DNA from: Anaerolineae bacterium
Lineage (GTDB): Bacteria > Chloroflexota > Anaerolineae > JAAYZQ01
NCBI GenBank assembly: GCA_016926595.1
Contig: JAFGOG010000237.1
Location: 1-14,936, forward strand
Direction: 5' to 3'
Length of the DNA stretch: 14,936 nucleotides
This document shows positions 7,406 through 14,586 of this stretch, piece after piece. Positions within the stretch are counted from its first letter, which is position 1; each line of letters begins with the position of its first letter. The position numbers were made by a program, and so were the translations under genes. The notes beneath the pieces are model-generated. The model had not been told where the DNA came from and searched no databases. It saw only the letters and a program-made list of their open reading frames with translations.

Positions 7406-10400
7406 CGTAGCGCTTCGTACACAGTGTTGCTCATCATTGTTGTCTTGAGTATGGTACTGGGGACTGTGACGTTGGCAGCCCCTGAGACTTGTCTAGTCGC
7501 CCCCACCGAGGTAGCGACGATCACCATCCTGCACACCAACGACTTTCACGGTAACCTCCAGCCTAGCGGCAGCAACCCCGGCATGGCCCGCACCGCGCAA
7601 AAGATCGAGGATGTGCGCACCGCCGTCGGTGCGGAGAACGTCCTCCTGGTCGACGCCGGCGACCTCATGCAGGGCACCCTGCTGTCCAACCTGTTTCACG
7701 GCGAGTCGACCATCGACATCTACAACCTGATGGGCTATGAAGTCGTCACCTTTGGCAATCACGAGTTCGACTGGGGGCAAGCGGTGCTCACCGACCGCAC
7801 TACCCAGTCCAATTTCCCCTGGATATCGGCTAACATTGTCGTCAACGACACCGGCGACTGCGCCACAGCCGGCTGGACTCCGCCGCCCTTTGCGGCCTCG
7901 CCGTGGATGACGATGACAGTCGGCGCTCCGGGCAATGAGGCGGTGATCGGCCTGATCGGCGTCACCACACAAGAGACCCCGTACATCACCGTCGACTGGG
8001 CCACCGAAGGCCTATGCTTCAAGGACCCGACCGAATCGATTGGCCACTACTGGGCCGAGCTCGACGCCGCCTCCGACGCCATCGTCGTCCTGAGCCACCT
8101 TGGCTACACCGACGGCGGCTATGGCTACGGATTTCCCGTCTATGGCGACCAGACCCTGGCTCACAACCTGTTCTTGGCCGGCACGCCGGTTGACCTGATC
8201 ATTGGCGGTCACAGCCACACCGACTTGTCCGCCGCGACGATAGTCGACGGCACCACTGTCGTCCAGGCGCATTATGCCGGGCGTAAGGTCGGTAAGGCCA
8301 CTCTGGTCATCGACAAGGCGACCGGCGACGTGGACATCACCTGGGAGCGGATCGTCGTCGGCACCGGCGATCCAGAGAATCCGGCCGTCAAGGCCGCTAT
8401 CGAGGCCTGGGCCAATGACCCGTGGTATCAGGAACAGATCAACCGCGTGGTCGGCTTTACCAACGTAGAGATCGTCCGCAACTATAACGGCGACTCGTTG
8501 ATGGGCGCCTTTGTCAACGACGCCATCTATAACGATCTGAACAACGACGACACGCTGCTGAACGACGTCGACATGGTCTTTAACAACCCCGGCGGCCTGC
8601 GCGCCGACATCACCTTCCCGACGACGCCAACCCTGCCTTACACCCTGACACACGGCATGATGTACAGCGTCCTGCCCTTTGGCAACGCCACCATCGTCGG
8701 GGATATGACCGGCGCCCAGATCATCGAACTGCTCAACCAGAGCGCGACCCTGTTCAAGGGCGCCCTCCAGGTGGCCGGCGTCCGCCACGACTTTTACCGC
8801 TACAGCAACGCCCTGCCCGGCCCGCAGCCGTGGGCCTGGGGCGCCTTTAACATCATGGTCTATGACCGCGCCAAGGCCGGCTGGGAGCCGATCGATCCGG
8901 GCCGTACCTACCGCATCGCCACCAACGAGTTCCTGGCCCCGGCCGGACAGGACGGCTTTGTCCCCTTCAAGTATTTGACCAATACCAGCTACTGGGGCGA
9001 CATGCTCGATGGCGTCGAGCGCTGGGTGTCCACCGCTTACACCAAGACCTCTCCTTATGAAGGCACCCTCGACGGGCGGATCACCCGCGATGGGGACGAC
9101 ACCACCGGCGGTGTCGTGGCTGTCACCCTCCTGCACAACAACGACACGCACGGCAACCTGCTCAAGGGCACCTACGTGGGCCTGACCCAACTGGCCAGCC
9201 TGGTCAATCAGGAGCGAGCCAAGAACCCGGATCGCAGCCTGCTGCTCAACGCAGGCGATACGATCCAGGGTGATGCGATGAGCTACTACTTCAAGAGCGC
9301 ACCCACGGGCTTTGCCGCTGACGGCACACCCATCGCTGACCCGGCCATGCACATCCAGCCGAGCATCGCCGCCATGAACGCCATGGCTTACGACGCCATG
9401 ACCGTGGGCAACCACGAGTTCAACTTTGGCAACGCGGTCTTTGTCAGTGTGCTCCAGCAGGCCGCCTTCCCGATGCTGGGCGCCGTGGTTTCCGACGACG
9501 GCAGCTACGGCCTGGACCAGGTGCCGATTCTGCCCTCAATCCAGCGCGCGGTGCCTGGACCATACGGCGACATCGACCTGGCTATTCTTGGACTGGACAA
9601 CCACCGCATACCGTACTATGAGCTGCCCAGCAACATCCCCGGCCTGAGCTTCGCCAACCCGATCAGCAAGGCGCAGGAGCTGGTGCCCGCCTTGGCCGCT
9701 GCCAGCGACGCCGTGGTCGCCCTGACCCATCTTGGCTTTACCACCATCGCCGGCAGCCTGGAGGTCGACAACAACGTCGACACTTATCTGGCTGCCAATG
9801 TCAGCGACATCGACGTCATCATCGGTGGACACAGCCACACCGACCCATCCAAGCAAACCCTCTATTCGGGCGCGTACAAGTACCTGCCGGCCATCATCGG
9901 CGCTCCGGATGGCGACCCGGTCCTCGTCACCCAAGCCTACCGCTACTGCAACTACCTGGGCCAGGTCGTCCTCGGCTTTGTGCCCAACAAGGACAAGAGC
10001 GGCTACGACCTGATGTCCAGCGCCGGGCGCTACATCGCCGTCACCTCCGGCACGCCTGAAGATCCCACTATTCTTGACATCGTGCAGCCTTACGCCGACA
10101 TGCTGGCGGCCTATAACAGCCGGGAACTGGGTTTGACCACCGTCCCAATCGATGCCTTGCAAGCCTACACCCAGGAGACCAACGCGGCCAACCTGCAGGC
10201 CGATGCCTCGGTGTGGGAGCTGGCGCAGAACGGGATTGAAGTGGACTTTCATCTGTCGGGGGCCATGTCCAACAGGAAGGTCGCCGACTCGGCGACCCCG
10301 AGCAATCCCTATACTCTGACCGTGGCCAACATGTTCACCCTGATGCCCTACGAAAACTCGTTGGTGGCGATGGAGATGAACGGCCCGCAGCTCAAAGCAG

Positions 10401-10837
10401 TCCTGGAGCGCTCGTACCGCAACTATTACTACTACAAATACGTGCCGGGCTATGGGGGCTATTCCCATTACACCACCTGCTTCTTGGACACCGATACCGG
10501 GAACGAAATCTGGTATTACGATGGGTACCCCATGCTGCCCAACGGTCACAATGTCGCTGCTCTAAAGATCGGCGGGGCGCCGGTGGACTTTGACGACGCG
10601 GGGACCTATTACACTGTCTCGACGGTAAACTACCTGGCGGCCGGCTCGTGTAACTTTAGGGACGAAGGCGTGACGCTGTGGCCGCTCGACCAGATCGTAG
10701 AGGACACGCAGTTCTACGTGCGCGATGCGGTGATCAACTATGTGGCGGATCAGGGGACGATCTCACCTGCCATTGAGGGCCGCATCCAGTTCCTGGCCGA
10801 GCACTTTTTCTACCTGCCCATCGTCGCCAAACACTAG
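7403..10837 (+). CDS. Secreted tandem 5'-nucleotidase / 2',3'-cyclic phosphodiesterase-family protein (two metallophosphoesterase units)
   Basis: This is a predicted extracellular nucleotidase of 1144 residues that could release phosphate and nucleoside from nucleotides. A signal peptide (MRSASYTVLL, hydrophobic core, LAAPETC) opens it. Unit 1 has a calcineurin-like metal site, D47-x-H49 in NDFHG, VDAGD, N119-H120-E121, SHLGY and H270-x-H272 in GGHSHT. Its UshA-type C-terminal domain has NNPGGLRAD (from N394) and TNEFLAPAGQDGF. Unit 2 repeats the metal site completely: D581-x-H583, NAGD, N670-H671, THLGF and H810-x-H812. Its C-terminal domain is divergent, with HLSGAMSNRK and TVNYLAAGSCNF where unit 1 has the usual substrate motifs, so its specificity may differ. 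The Tyr-rich stretch near 1010-1030 is unusual. The protein ends in YLPIVAKH, a tail common on secreted Chloroflexota proteins. UshA itself has one unit of about 550 residues, so this is a duplication-fusion. It is monocistronic, with a strong terminator. Confidence 0.9.
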   Translation: MRSASYTVLLIIVVLSMVLGTVTLAAPETCLVAPTEVATITILHTNDFHGNLQPSGSNPGMARTAQKIEDVRTAVGAENVLLVDAGDLMQGTLLSNLFHGESTIDIYNLMGYEVVTFGNHEFDWGQAVLTDRTTQSNFPWISANIVVNDTGDCATAGWTPPPFAASPWMTMTVGAPGNEAVIGLIGVTTQETPYITVDWATEGLCFKDPTESIGHYWAELDAASDAIVVLSHLGYTDGGYGYGFPVYGDQTLAHNLFLAGTPVDLIIGGHSHTDLSAATIVDGTTVVQAHYAGRKVGKATLVIDKATGDVDITWERIVVGTGDPENPAVKAAIEAWANDPWYQEQINRVVGFTNVEIVRNYNGDSLMGAFVNDAIYNDLNNDDTLLNDVDMVFNNPGGLRADITFPTTPTLPYTLTHGMMYSVLPFGNATIVGDMTGAQIIELLNQSATLFKGALQVAGVRHDFYRYSNALPGPQPWAWGAFNIMVYDRAKAGWEPIDPGRTYRIATNEFLAPAGQDGFVPFKYLTNTSYWGDMLDGVERWVSTAYTKTSPYEGTLDGRITRDGDDTTGGVVAVTLLHNNDTHGNLLKGTYVGLTQLASLVNQERAKNPDRSLLLNAGDTIQGDAMSYYFKSAPTGFAADGTPIADPAMHIQPSIAAMNAMAYDAMTVGNHEFNFGNAVFVSVLQQAAFPMLGAVVSDDGSYGLDQVPILPSIQRAVPGPYGDIDLAILGLDNHRIPYYELPSNIPGLSFANPISKAQELVPALAAASDAVVALTHLGFTTIAGSLEVDNNVDTYLAANVSDIDVIIGGHSHTDPSKQTLYSGAYKYLPAIIGAPDGDPVLVTQAYRYCNYLGQVVLGFVPNKDKSGYDLMSSAGRYIAVTSGTPEDPTILDIVQPYADMLAAYNSRELGLTTVPIDALQAYTQETNAANLQADASVWELAQNGIEVDFHLSGAMSNRKVADSATPSNPYTLTVANMFTLMPYENSLVAMEMNGPQLKAVLERSYRNYYYYKYVPGYGGYSHYTTCFLDTDTGNEIWYYDGYPMLPNGHNVAALKIGGAPVDFDDAGTYYTVSTVNYLAAGSCNFRDEGVTLWPLDQIVEDTQFYVRDAVINYVADQGTISPAIEGRIQFLAEHFFYLPIVAKH

Positions 10838-10855
10838 TACGGCGCGATCTATGAT

Positions 10856-10891
10856 GAGAGGGAAGGGGCGAACCCCTTCCCTCTCCTTTTT
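10856..10891 (+). terminator. Strong Rho-independent terminator after the nucleotidase gene
   Basis: A perfect 13-bp GC-rich stem (GAGAGGGAAGGGG 10856-10868, complement 10873-10885) with a CGAA loop is followed by CTTTTT. It begins 18 nt after the stop codon. The T-tract overlaps the stop codon of the convergent radical SAM gene (10890-10892). On the minus strand the same stem has a TTCG loop but no U-tract after it, so it should act mainly rightward. Confidence 0.95.
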
Positions 10892-12275
10892 AGCCTACCA
10901 ACCGCCGCAGCCGCCGCACCACCTTGTCGGGCCGGGCATAGCGGCCCCATAGATAACTGGCCTGGCGTCGCAAGGCGTTGATCGACTTACGGCGCTGGCT
11001 CTCTTTCAGCGCCCACTGCAAGAACCCCAAATCCTGTCCCTTGACCTTAGTTTCCCAAGGGTTGCGCCGGTATTGGTCATGGCTGGTAATCAGGCTCAGG
11101 TCATGCTCGATGCAATAGTCGTACAGGTCACTGCCGGGGTGGGGTGTGTAAAATGCCGGGCTGTACCAGTCTGGGTCGATCTCTTTGAGCATCGAGACTG
11201 TATCCATGACCTCTTCTTTGGTCTCGGTCGGCAGGCCGAGCATATAGTTCGCCCAGATCTTGATGCCATATTTCCTGCAGACGTCGGCTGCGGCCAGGTT
11301 CTTGGCTCGCGTTGTGCCCTTGCGCAAGAACCTCAATACTCGGTCGTTGCCGCTCTCAAAGCCGATAAAGTAGCCCTTCAAGCCCACCTGGGCCATCCGC
11401 TGCACCATCTCCTCATGGTGGACGATGATGTCGGCCCGACTCTGGCAGAAGAACGGCCGGCGGAAACCCTTGCCCTCGTACAGGTCGCAGAATTCGAGGA
11501 CCCATTTCCGATCTTCGGTCAGGCAGTCGTCGTGGAACATAAAGCTGGCAAAGTGATACCGGTCGCGCAGCAGCTCCAGCTCGGCGACGATATTGGCCGG
11601 GCTCCGCTTGCGCACCTTGCGGCCAAAGAGAAGCCGTTCCGCTGGCTGGCAAAAGTTGCAGTTGTACCGGCATCCTCGCCCGGCGATGATGGTCAGGAAA
11701 GGCGGGGGCAGATCAGGCACGAAAGGCACCTCCGGCGAGTCGAGGGTGTACCCATACTTACGCCACTCGTCCAAGAACAGATCCCGGTCGGGAAAAGGCA
11801 ACGCATCCAGATCGGGCATCTCGCCCTCCAATACCGGGCTTTCTGGGCGACGCCCGGCATCTAGCTCGCCCAGGAGCCACGGGAAGGTGACTTCCCCTTC
11901 CCGGGTAACCAGGTAATCGAAATCGGGGATGCCGGCCACTTCCTCGACCATGATTGTCGGGTGCGGACCGCCGACTACCGTGACGGTAGCCGGCATAACC
12001 TGTTTGACGATACGGGCTGCCTCGGTAGCCGGGCCATAGTCCACGCTCATCATCGTCAGGCCGACGACGTCAGGCTGGCGGCGGAGCAGTTCCTCCTTGA
12101 ACTGCTCCCAGCCGGACAGCGCCCGCAGGTCGATCAGGTCTATGTAGAGGCCTTGGGCCTTGGCCGCGCTGGAGATGTGAGCCAACCCGTGGCTGACCCA
12201 GCCGGCTTCCATGCCTTTGCCCAGGCTGCCGAACCCATACCCGGCGATGCCGGGATAGACCAATGTGGTTTTCAT
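10890..12275 (-). CDS. Cobalamin-binding-domain radical SAM enzyme (B12-rSAM family), function unknown
   Basis: This 461-residue protein starts at the ATG at 12275, which has GGGGTGA just upstream; an in-frame GTG at 12284 is the alternative. Residues about 1-135 form a Rossmann-type B12-binding domain (VGLTMMSVDYG, TVVGGPHPTI, then the REGE turn). The radical SAM domain follows, with the [4Fe-4S] motif C202-x3-C206-x2-C209 in GRGCRYNCNFC, a later GFESGNDRVL segment, and NYMLGLPTET, the usual beta5/6 region of this family. The C-terminus is basic and helical. Relatives methylate unactivated carbons or rearrange lipids, tetrapyrroles and natural products; no substrate can be inferred here. The B12 domain lacks an obvious DxHxxG motif, as is common in the family. 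It is the last gene of the leftward cluster, 84 nt after the small basic-protein gene, and is convergent with the nucleotidase. Confidence 0.85.
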   Translation of the reverse strand: MKTTLVYPGIAGYGFGSLGKGMEAGWVSHGLAHISSAAKAQGLYIDLIDLRALSGWEQFKEELLRRQPDVVGLTMMSVDYGPATEAARIVKQVMPATVTVVGGPHPTIMVEEVAGIPDFDYLVTREGEVTFPWLLGELDAGRRPESPVLEGEMPDLDALPFPDRDLFLDEWRKYGYTLDSPEVPFVPDLPPPFLTIIAGRGCRYNCNFCQPAERLLFGRKVRKRSPANIVAELELLRDRYHFASFMFHDDCLTEDRKWVLEFCDLYEGKGFRRPFFCQSRADIIVHHEEMVQRMAQVGLKGYFIGFESGNDRVLRFLRKGTTRAKNLAAADVCRKYGIKIWANYMLGLPTETKEEVMDTVSMLKEIDPDWYSPAFYTPHPGSDLYDYCIEHDLSLITSHDQYRRNPWETKVKGQDLGFLQWALKESQRRKSINALRRQASYLWGRYARPDKVVRRLRRLVG

Positions 12276-12304
12276 ATGGCTCACCCCACTCTAATGGGCA
12301 ACAG

Positions 12305-12336
12305 ATGCCAGGCAGCGAACAGTCGCCGCCTGGCAT
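12305..12336 (-). other. Long intergenic hairpin upstream of the radical SAM gene
   Basis: The minus-strand RNA would pair ATGCCAGGC (12336-12328) with GCCTGGCAT (12313-12305), continue through a G-U pair and a GCGA/TCGC stem, and close on a four-base loop, 14 pairs in all. No U-tract follows, so it is not a standard intrinsic terminator. It lies in the 84-nt gap between the small basic gene and the radical SAM start. A processing site or a stabilising 3' end for the upstream mRNA is plausible. Confidence 0.6.
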
Positions 12337-12359
12337 TGCACGATCAAAACGCCGATCGG

Positions 12360-12452
12360 TTATTTCCGCCGCTTGAAGCGGGTCAGTTTCAGCATTTTGC
12401 GATGTTTGTGCTTGGCGATTTTCTTCTTACGCCATTTCTTCAGAGTACCCAC
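12360..12452 (-). CDS. Tiny basic protein of the bS22 / COX24-AURKAIP1 type, probable ribosomal small-subunit protein
   Basis: A 30-codon frame starts at GTG (12452-12450), preceded by GGGGGTGA with a four-base gap, and ends with TAA at 12360. The peptide begins MGTLKKWRKKKIAK and contains KHKHRKML, then ends TRFKRRK. More than half of its residues are Lys, Arg or His. The K-K-x-R-K-K…K-H-x-x-x-R-K…R-x-x-R-R-K pattern matches the COX24/AURKAIP1 motif and mycobacterial bS22, a small rRNA-binding protein near the decoding region. The assignment comes from remembered family pattern, not a search. It lies 16 nt after the nucleotidyltransferase stop, so it should be cotranscribed with it. Its length, ribosome site and residue pattern all argue against a chance frame, and genes this small are easily missed by automatic callers. 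Confidence 0.85.
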   Translation of the reverse strand: MGTLKKWRKKKIAKHKHRKMLKLTRFKRRK

Positions 12453-12468
12453 ACTGTCACCCCCTTTC

Positions 12469-13539
12469 CTACAAGATTCCTACCTTGCTGTGATCACCGA
12501 GCGTCATCTTGAGGGCCTTTGGCTTGATGGGCGAGCGGGCGATCTCCGAGTCGCGCCCGATCAGGCTGTCCTCGATGCGGTAGGGAATATCCAGGATCTT
12601 GCTGTTTTCCAGGACGATGCTGTGCTCGATCTCGCTGTTCTCGATCAATACATGGTGATAGATCGACGTAAAAGGTCCAACGTAGGAATTGACGATACGC
12701 GTATCCTCGCCGATGATTGCCGGTCCCCGGATGCGGCTGTTGATGATCTCGGCTCCTTTTTCGATGGTGACCTTGCCGTTGATCTGTGATTCACGGTCCA
12801 CATAGCCCTCGACAGCCGGGGTCACCTCTTCCAGCGCCATGTCGTTAGCCTCCAACATTTCGCCCGGCTCACCGGTGTCGATCCACCAACCCTCGTGGAT
12901 GTAGGGATGGACTACGTATCCTTTGTCGACCAGATATTGGATGGCATCGGTGATCTCTAGCTCACCCCGCCACGAGGGCTTGATGGCTGCCACGGCTTCC
13001 CAGACATGCTCGTCGAACATATAAATCCCAACCAGCGCCAGGTTGCTGGGTGGGTTGCGCGGCTTTTCCACCAGGCGGATGATACGATGTGTATCAGGGT
13101 CCAGCTCGGCCACGCCATAGGACGAGGGATTATCCACCGCCGTCAGCACGATCTGGCAGTGATAGCGGCTGGTCTGGAACTCCCTGATCAGCCCTGAGAT
13201 GCCGCCCTGAATGACGTTGTCGCCGAGGAACATGACAAACCGGTCGTCACCCAGGTAATCGCGACTGATCTTGACGGCGTGGGCCAGACCTAACGGGTCC
13301 TTTTGGGGGATATAGGCAATCTCGACGCCCCACCGCTGCCCCGGGCCCACCGTCTCTTTGATCTCCTTGGCCGTGTCACCAACCACAATGCCGATTTCGG
13401 TGATCCCCGCATCGCGGATCGCCTCGATCACACGGAAGAGAACCGGCTTGTTGGCTACCGGTACCAACTGCTTGGCCCGTGTGTAGGTAATCGGATACAG
13501 ACGGGTTCCCTTCCCGCCGCTCAGGATCAAACCTTTCAT
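12469..13539 (-). CDS. Glucose-1-phosphate thymidylyltransferase, long form (RmlA-like sugar nucleotidyltransferase)
   Basis: This cytoplasmic enzyme is predicted to join dTTP (or another NTP) and glucose-1-phosphate into NDP-glucose, the first step towards dTDP-rhamnose and other deoxysugars. The 356-residue protein starts MKGLILSGGKGTRLYP, the standard N-terminus with the GGxGTRL nucleotide loop. It continues with FLGDN (metal Asp at about 107), LVEKPRNPPSN, GELEITDAI and GWWIDTGEPGEML. From about 245 to the end are hexapeptide-type left-handed beta-helix repeats (INGKVTI, IINSRI, GPAIIGEDT, IVNSYVG, ENSEIEHSI), which mark the long-form family rather than classical 290-residue RmlA. An upstream in-frame TTG (13545) is possible, but the ATG fits the family. 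AGGAAAGGG of its ribosome site overlaps the aldolase stop codon, 17 nt upstream, so the two genes are cotranscribed. No rmlB, rmlC or rmlD lies in view. Confidence 0.88.
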   Translation of the reverse strand: MKGLILSGGKGTRLYPITYTRAKQLVPVANKPVLFRVIEAIRDAGITEIGIVVGDTAKEIKETVGPGQRWGVEIAYIPQKDPLGLAHAVKISRDYLGDDRFVMFLGDNVIQGGISGLIREFQTSRYHCQIVLTAVDNPSSYGVAELDPDTHRIIRLVEKPRNPPSNLALVGIYMFDEHVWEAVAAIKPSWRGELEITDAIQYLVDKGYVVHPYIHEGWWIDTGEPGEMLEANDMALEEVTPAVEGYVDRESQINGKVTIEKGAEIINSRIRGPAIIGEDTRIVNSYVGPFTSIYHHVLIENSEIEHSIVLENSKILDIPYRIEDSLIGRDSEIARSPIKPKALKMTLGDHSKVGIL

Positions 13540-13556
13540 CGACAATTAACCCTTTC

Positions 13557-14279
13557 CTAATCTCCATCCAAAGAGCAGACGTTGCAGTTCTGGCAGGGAT
13601 CGCGCCCCTGGCGCTGTAGCCACTCACGGCGTTGTTCCAAAAGCTTGTCGACCGCTTCGGGCGCTAGCGTTCTCACCTGCCCCAACTGCCGAGCAAGCAG
13701 TGTGATTTGCGCCGCATGTTCCACCTTTTCCAATCGCTGGTAGGCATCCCACAGGGTCCGCCCCACCGTCAAAGTGCCATGATGGGCCAGGATGATGGCA
13801 TCACACTCCTGGATAGCCTGGCTAATGCTCTCCGGCACCTCCGCCGTGCCCGGCGTCGCATATTCAGCCGTGGGAATGCCCCCCAGGGTAACCACTACCT
13901 CGGGCAGTATGCATTGAGCCAACGTCACTTCGGCGATACTAAAGGCTACCGCTGTCGGCGGATGGGCATGTACGACAGCGCTCACGTCAGGCCGCTGGCG
14001 GTAAACCTCCAGGTGCATCAGGATTTCGGATGACGGCTTTTGCCCTCGTCCCCGATAGGACGGCACCAACTCGCCGTCCGGCCGGATCACTACCAGGTTC
14101 TCGGCTGATAGAAACCCCTTGCTCAAGCCGCTCGGTGTGACCAACAGGCGGTCGGGGCCGAGCCGGGCAGAGAGGTTGCCCTCCTCGGCCGCCACATAGC
14201 CCCGCTCCCACATCAGCCGCCCAATGCGGACCATCTCCTGTCGCAGCTCATACTCTACGACACGCCTGTTACCTGACAT
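13557..14279 (-). CDS. Class II aldolase (FucA/AraD family), microcompartment-associated type
   Basis: This predicted zinc aldolase cleaves a ketose-1-phosphate such as fuculose- or rhamnulose-1-phosphate into dihydroxyacetone phosphate and lactaldehyde; the exact sugar is not readable. From the ATG at 14279 the protein has 240 residues. It shows ERGYVAAEEGNLSAR (substrate loop), LLVTPSGLSKG (phosphate binding), catalytic Glu85 in KPSSEILMH, zinc ligands H104 and H106 in VVHAHPPTA, and a third in AHHGTL at H166/H167. It ends in an extra CQNCNVC tail with three cysteines, possibly a metal site or targeting segment. The ATG overlaps the end of the upstream vertex-protein gene by 11 nt and has no clear ribosome site, indicating translational coupling; a TTG at 14303 would lengthen the overlap. 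Adjacent EutN-family genes imply that its aldehyde product is handled inside a shell, as in fucose/rhamnose microcompartments. Confidence 0.88.
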   Translation of the reverse strand: MSGNRRVVEYELRQEMVRIGRLMWERGYVAAEEGNLSARLGPDRLLVTPSGLSKGFLSAENLVVIRPDGELVPSYRGRGQKPSSEILMHLEVYRQRPDVSAVVHAHPPTAVAFSIAEVTLAQCILPEVVVTLGGIPTAEYATPGTAEVPESISQAIQECDAIILAHHGTLTVGRTLWDAYQRLEKVEHAAQITLLARQLGQVRTLAPEAVDKLLEQRREWLQRQGRDPCQNCNVCSLDGD

Positions 14280-14586
14280 TGTAATATGTGATTTCGTCCA
14301 CAATCCCCACGATCACTGCCCGGATTGCCCCATCCGGCTCTCGGTCCACTATTTGCCGCGCCGAGTTGCCCTCGTCCAGCACCAGCACAATGTCGCCCTC
14401 GCCAGCCTGAACCATGTCTACAGCAATGTCGTACTTGGCCCCCGACCGGCTCTTGGCCGGTTCCCCTGCGGATAGGGCGGCCAGCCCTGCCAGGTCCAAC
14501 CTGTCCACTACCAGCAGCTTACGGCCTTGGAACAACTCATTCTTGATCGTCGCCACGACGGTGCCGCTCACACGTCCTACGTACAT
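14269..14586 (-). CDS. Bacterial microcompartment vertex protein, EutN/CcmL family (BMC-P), second copy
   Basis: This 105-residue shell protein is expected to form pentamers that cap the vertices of a polyhedral microcompartment. Family hallmarks are the opening MYVGRVSGTVVATIKNE, the KLLVVDRLD strand, IAVDMVQAGEGDIVLVL (the AGxGD/E turn) and the closing AVIVGIVDEI. Compared with the first copy it has a 15-20 residue insertion after the second strand (LAALSAGEPAKSRSG), so the two probably play different vertex roles or form different contacts. Its ATG overlaps the stop codon of the first copy in TGATG, and its end overlaps the aldolase start, so translation is coupled on both sides. No hexameric (BMC-H) shell gene lies within the window. 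Confidence 0.92.
   Translation of the reverse strand: MYVGRVSGTVVATIKNELFQGRKLLVVDRLDLAGLAALSAGEPAKSRSGAKYDIAVDMVQAGEGDIVLVLDEGNSARQIVDREPDGAIRAVIVGIVDEITYYNVR

Noticed and set aside
8012..9415. 467-codon open frame on the minus strand inside the nucleotidase gene.
   Set aside because: It is a shadow of the GC-rich plus-strand gene. It is rich in Gly, Val, Asp and His with no domain, lies opposite conserved metallophosphoesterase motifs and has no ribosome site.
9536..10549. 337-codon minus-strand open frame in the second nucleotidase unit.
   Set aside because: Same shadow pattern, with composition dictated by the complementary codons; no recognisable fold or start signal.
12469..13539. Assigning rmlA as a firm gene symbol with a dTDP-rhamnose pathway.
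   Set aside because: The long-form beta-helix architecture is shared with antibiotic-sugar and archaeal nucleotidyltransferases of differing specificity, and no rmlB, rmlC or rmlD genes are in the window.
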